Source: an uncultured Eubacteriales bacterium
GTDB taxonomy: Bacteria > Bacillota > Clostridia > Lachnospirales > Lachnospiraceae
Length of the DNA: 7,110 bases
Assembly (NCBI GenBank): GCA_900321505.1
Contig: ONWK01000019.1
Span: 1 to 7,110 of the forward strand
Direction of reading: 5' to 3'
Shown here piece by piece: positions 6,078-7,110 of this stretch (its first letter is position 1; the number at the start of each line of letters is the position of its first letter). Under the pieces are notes generated by a model. That model did not search any database, was not told the DNA's origin, and worked only from the letters and a program-made list of their open reading frames with translations. The position numbers and the translations under genes were made by a program.

Positions 6078-6462
6078 CAGATGGTGCCCCTGACGGATAA
6101 AACCGGGCCAGGGGGTAAAAGGGAAGCAGGTGAGAATCCTGCACGATCCCGTCACTGTAATTAATGGATCAGCTACTATTCGCAACATCCGTAAACATAC
6201 TGCAGCTGCGTGCTTGCACGCAAAGCTGCAGTATGTTTACGGATGAATCTGCGAAGCAGATGATCCTCCCGAAACGCCACAGCCATAAGCCGCGAAGCGG
6301 CGTCTTATGCACGAAGTGCAGAAGGGCTGTGGTCGTGGAGGGAGGCTGTGAATAGTAGCAGCGATCCACTCTCCGACAGACAGAACAAGTCAGCCACTGA
6401 TCCGCAGAACCAAGATCGGGAAGGCGACGGAGAGGTCTATAAGCCAGGAAACCTGCCATTTG
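6078..6462 (+). ncRNA. Cobalamin riboswitch aptamer with enlarged peripheral arm
   Basis: Conserved parts of the cobalamin riboswitch are readable in order. P1 is CAGATGG (6078-6084) with CCATTTG (6456-6462). P2 is CCCCTG (6087-6092) with CAGGGG (6109-6114). The core AAAAGGGAA (6117-6125) is followed by hairpin GCAGG/CCTGC (6126-6142) and TCCCGTCACTGTAA (6147-6160). Then come a stem CTCTCCG (6369-6375) with CGGAGAG (6428-6434), GCCACTG (6393-6399), a hairpin CTGATC/GATCGG (6397-6419), GGGAAGGCG (6418-6426) and the B12 box AAGCCAGGAAACCTGCC (6441-6457). The aptamer binds adenosyl- or other cobalamins and normally lowers expression of the downstream gene. At 385 nt it is about 200 nt longer than typical, because of an insertion at 6161-6368. 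It lies upstream of cbiK, the expected kind of target. Confidence 0.95.
6161..6368 (+). other. Structured insertion in a peripheral arm of the riboswitch
   Basis: This segment sits between the conserved CACTGTAA and the CTCTCCG stem, where the usual aptamer has only about ten bases. It closes on itself with TGGATC/GATCCA (6165-6170, 6363-6368) and GCTACTATTC/GAATAGTAGC (6172-6181, 6350-6359). Inside are three branches. The first is a 22-bp perfect hairpin (arms 6186-6207 and 6224-6245) topped by GCGTG-CTTG-CACGC. The second is ATCTGC-GAA-GCAGAT (6247-6261). The third is an arm CCTCCC/GGGAGG (6265-6270, 6340-6345) then CCACAGCC/GGCTGTGG (6277-6284, 6325-6332), which carries GCCGC-GAA-GCGGC (6289-6301) and TGCAC-GAA-GTGCA (6308-6320). 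No coding potential is supported. Confidence 0.85.
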
Positions 6463-6464
6463 TC

Positions 6465-6495
6465 GGTACCATGACCACGGGGGCTTGGTCGTACC
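6465..6495 (+). promoter_or_regulatory. Putative alternative hairpin of the riboswitch expression platform
   Basis: GGTAC (6465-6469) and GACCA (6473-6477), separated by the bulge CAT, pair with TGGTC (6486-6490) and GTACC (6491-6495), leaving the loop CGGGGGCT. It begins three bases after P1 of the aptamer and overlaps the left arm of the downstream terminator, so the two cannot form together. The G-rich loop could also pair with GCCCC at 6086-6090 or act as the loop that contacts the aptamer. The roles are inferred. Confidence 0.5.
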
Positions 6496-6539
6496 ATGCT
6501 GCAGTAGGACTGCGGACAGCAGTATCAGGCGTTTTTTTT
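6483..6539 (+). terminator. Riboswitch-controlled terminator before cbiK
   Basis: A run of eight T (6532-6539) follows a region that can fold as TGCTGCAGT (6497-6505) with ACTG (6509-6512) and CAGCA (6517-6521). Weaker outer pairing includes GCTT (6483-6486) with AGGC (6527-6530). The stem is interrupted, so its exact shape is uncertain, but the T8 tract just after the aptamer strongly suggests transcriptional control. The remaining leader (6540-6598) holds only a small hairpin, TGAAATT/AATTTCA (6545-6551, 6568-6574), and the cbiK ribosome binding site AAAGGAG (6585-6591). Confidence 0.65.
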
Positions 6540-6598
6540 GTGCGTGAAATTACTGGCGGTCAGCGTAAATTTCAAGTACTTAACAAAGGAGTGTAACT

Positions 6599-7110
6599 AT
6601 GAGGAAAAAAGGATTGCGTGCTGTGGTAACTGCATCGGTGCTTGCTATGGGACTTGCATTATCAGGCTGTGGGAACAATAATGACAGCACAACGGCATCA
6701 ACAGCGGCTCAGGAAACCACACAGACTGAGGCCAACTCGGAAAAGAGTGACACGGAGGAAGAAGAGGAAGAGAATTACAATACCGGTGATGCAAAGCTTG
6801 ATAAGGTACGTAATGAAGACGGCATAGGTGAAAAGGAGCTTCTGGTCATCAGCTTCGGTACTTCTTTTAACGATTCCAGAAGACTTACGATCGGAGCTAT
6901 CGAAGATGCAATGGAGAAGGCTTTCCCGGATTACTCGGTAAGACGCGGATTTACCGCCAATATAATCATAGATCATGTCCAGAAAAGAGACGGTATCAGG
7001 ATAGACGATGTGGATGATGCTTTGAAAAGAGCGGTAAGCAATAACGTTAAAACCCTGGTGATCCAGCCCACTCATCTTATGCACGGAATAGAGTATGATG
7101 AACTTGTGGA
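6599..7110 (+). CDS. cbiK: CbiK-type sirohydrochlorin cobaltochelatase, predicted lipoprotein, 3' end outside window
   Basis: The first 170 residues are visible and the frame stays open at the window edge. Residues 1-23 form a lipoprotein signal: basic MRKKGLR, a hydrophobic core, and the lipobox LSGC with C24 as the lipidated residue. Residues 25-60 are a low-complexity Ser/Thr/Gln then Glu-rich linker. From about 80 the CbiK domain begins: ELLVISFGTSF (80-90), TIGAIEDAMEKAFPDYSVRRGFTA (97-120), a DGIRIDDVDDAL segment (131-142), and VIQPTHLMHGIEYDEL (154-169), where H159 is the likely metal-binding histidine. CbiK inserts cobalt into sirohydrochlorin in the anaerobic B12 pathway; cytosolic forms lack a signal peptide. 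Control by the cobalamin riboswitch supports a B12-related role. The start is set by AAAGGAG at 6585-6591 and by the signal peptide. An exported chelatase may serve another metal or tetrapyrrole; the location is inferred from the lipobox. Confidence 0.9.
   Translation, partial: MRKKGLRAVVTASVLAMGLALSGCGNNNDSTTASTAAQETTQTEANSEKSDTEEEEEENYNTGDAKLDKVRNEDGIGEKELLVISFGTSFNDSRRLTIGAIEDAMEKAFPDYSVRRGFTANIIIDHVQKRDGIRIDDVDDALKRAVSNNVKTLVIQPTHLMHGIEYDELV

Noticed and set aside
6164..6596. Short plus-strand open frames across the riboswitch (6164-6355 and 6348-6596)
   Set aside because: The region is fully explained by aptamer, insertion and expression platform structure; the translations look random and lack ribosome binding sites.
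6698..7084. Minus-strand open frame of 128 codons opposite cbiK
   Set aside because: It is antisense to a clear CbiK domain and has no independent support.

Overview
The window looks like a chromosomal segment of an anaerobic, moderate-GC Gram-positive bacterium (Bacillota), most likely family Lachnospiraceae. This is inferred from strong AGGAGG-type ribosome binding sites, consensus sigma-A promoters, a full-length RNase Y, a cobalamin-riboswitch-controlled CbiK chelatase with a lipoprotein signal, and the overall protein style. The genus cannot be fixed from sequence alone. All genes lie on the plus strand.

Layout. Positions 1-357 hold the end of an unrecognised single-pass membrane protein. 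It is followed after 23 bp by hisC (histidinol-phosphate aminotransferase, 381-1433). Just past the hisC stop codon, a near-consensus promoter (1435-1463) starts a short leader with two hairpins in front of rny (RNase Y, 1516-3069), which ends at a strong intrinsic terminator. A NUDIX hydrolase of the ADP-ribose pyrophosphatase type (3147-3692) follows. Then comes a 244-bp AT-rich gap holding a promoter and a dyad, then xerD (3937-4842), a long hairpin that looks like a terminator, and aroC (chorismate synthase, 4932-6008).

The most interesting part is 6009-7110. The terminator hairpin of aroC overlaps a near-perfect extended -10 promoter, which reads into a cobalamin riboswitch (aptamer about 6078-6462). 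One peripheral arm of the aptamer carries a structured insertion of about 200 nt (6161-6368), built from a 22-bp perfect hairpin and three small hairpins all capped by C(GAA)G triloops. An expression platform with two mutually exclusive hairpins and a T8 tract follows. It precedes a CbiK-type sirohydrochlorin cobaltochelatase (6599 to beyond the window end) that carries a lipoprotein signal peptide and an acidic linker, which implies that the chelatase domain sits outside the cytoplasmic membrane.

Functionally the window is mostly housekeeping: amino-acid biosynthesis (hisC, aroC), mRNA decay (rny), nucleotide-sugar clearance (NUDIX) and chromosome dimer resolution (xerD). A B12-responsive unit begins at the right edge. 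The genes appear to be organised as several short transcription units separated by hairpins rather than as one operon.
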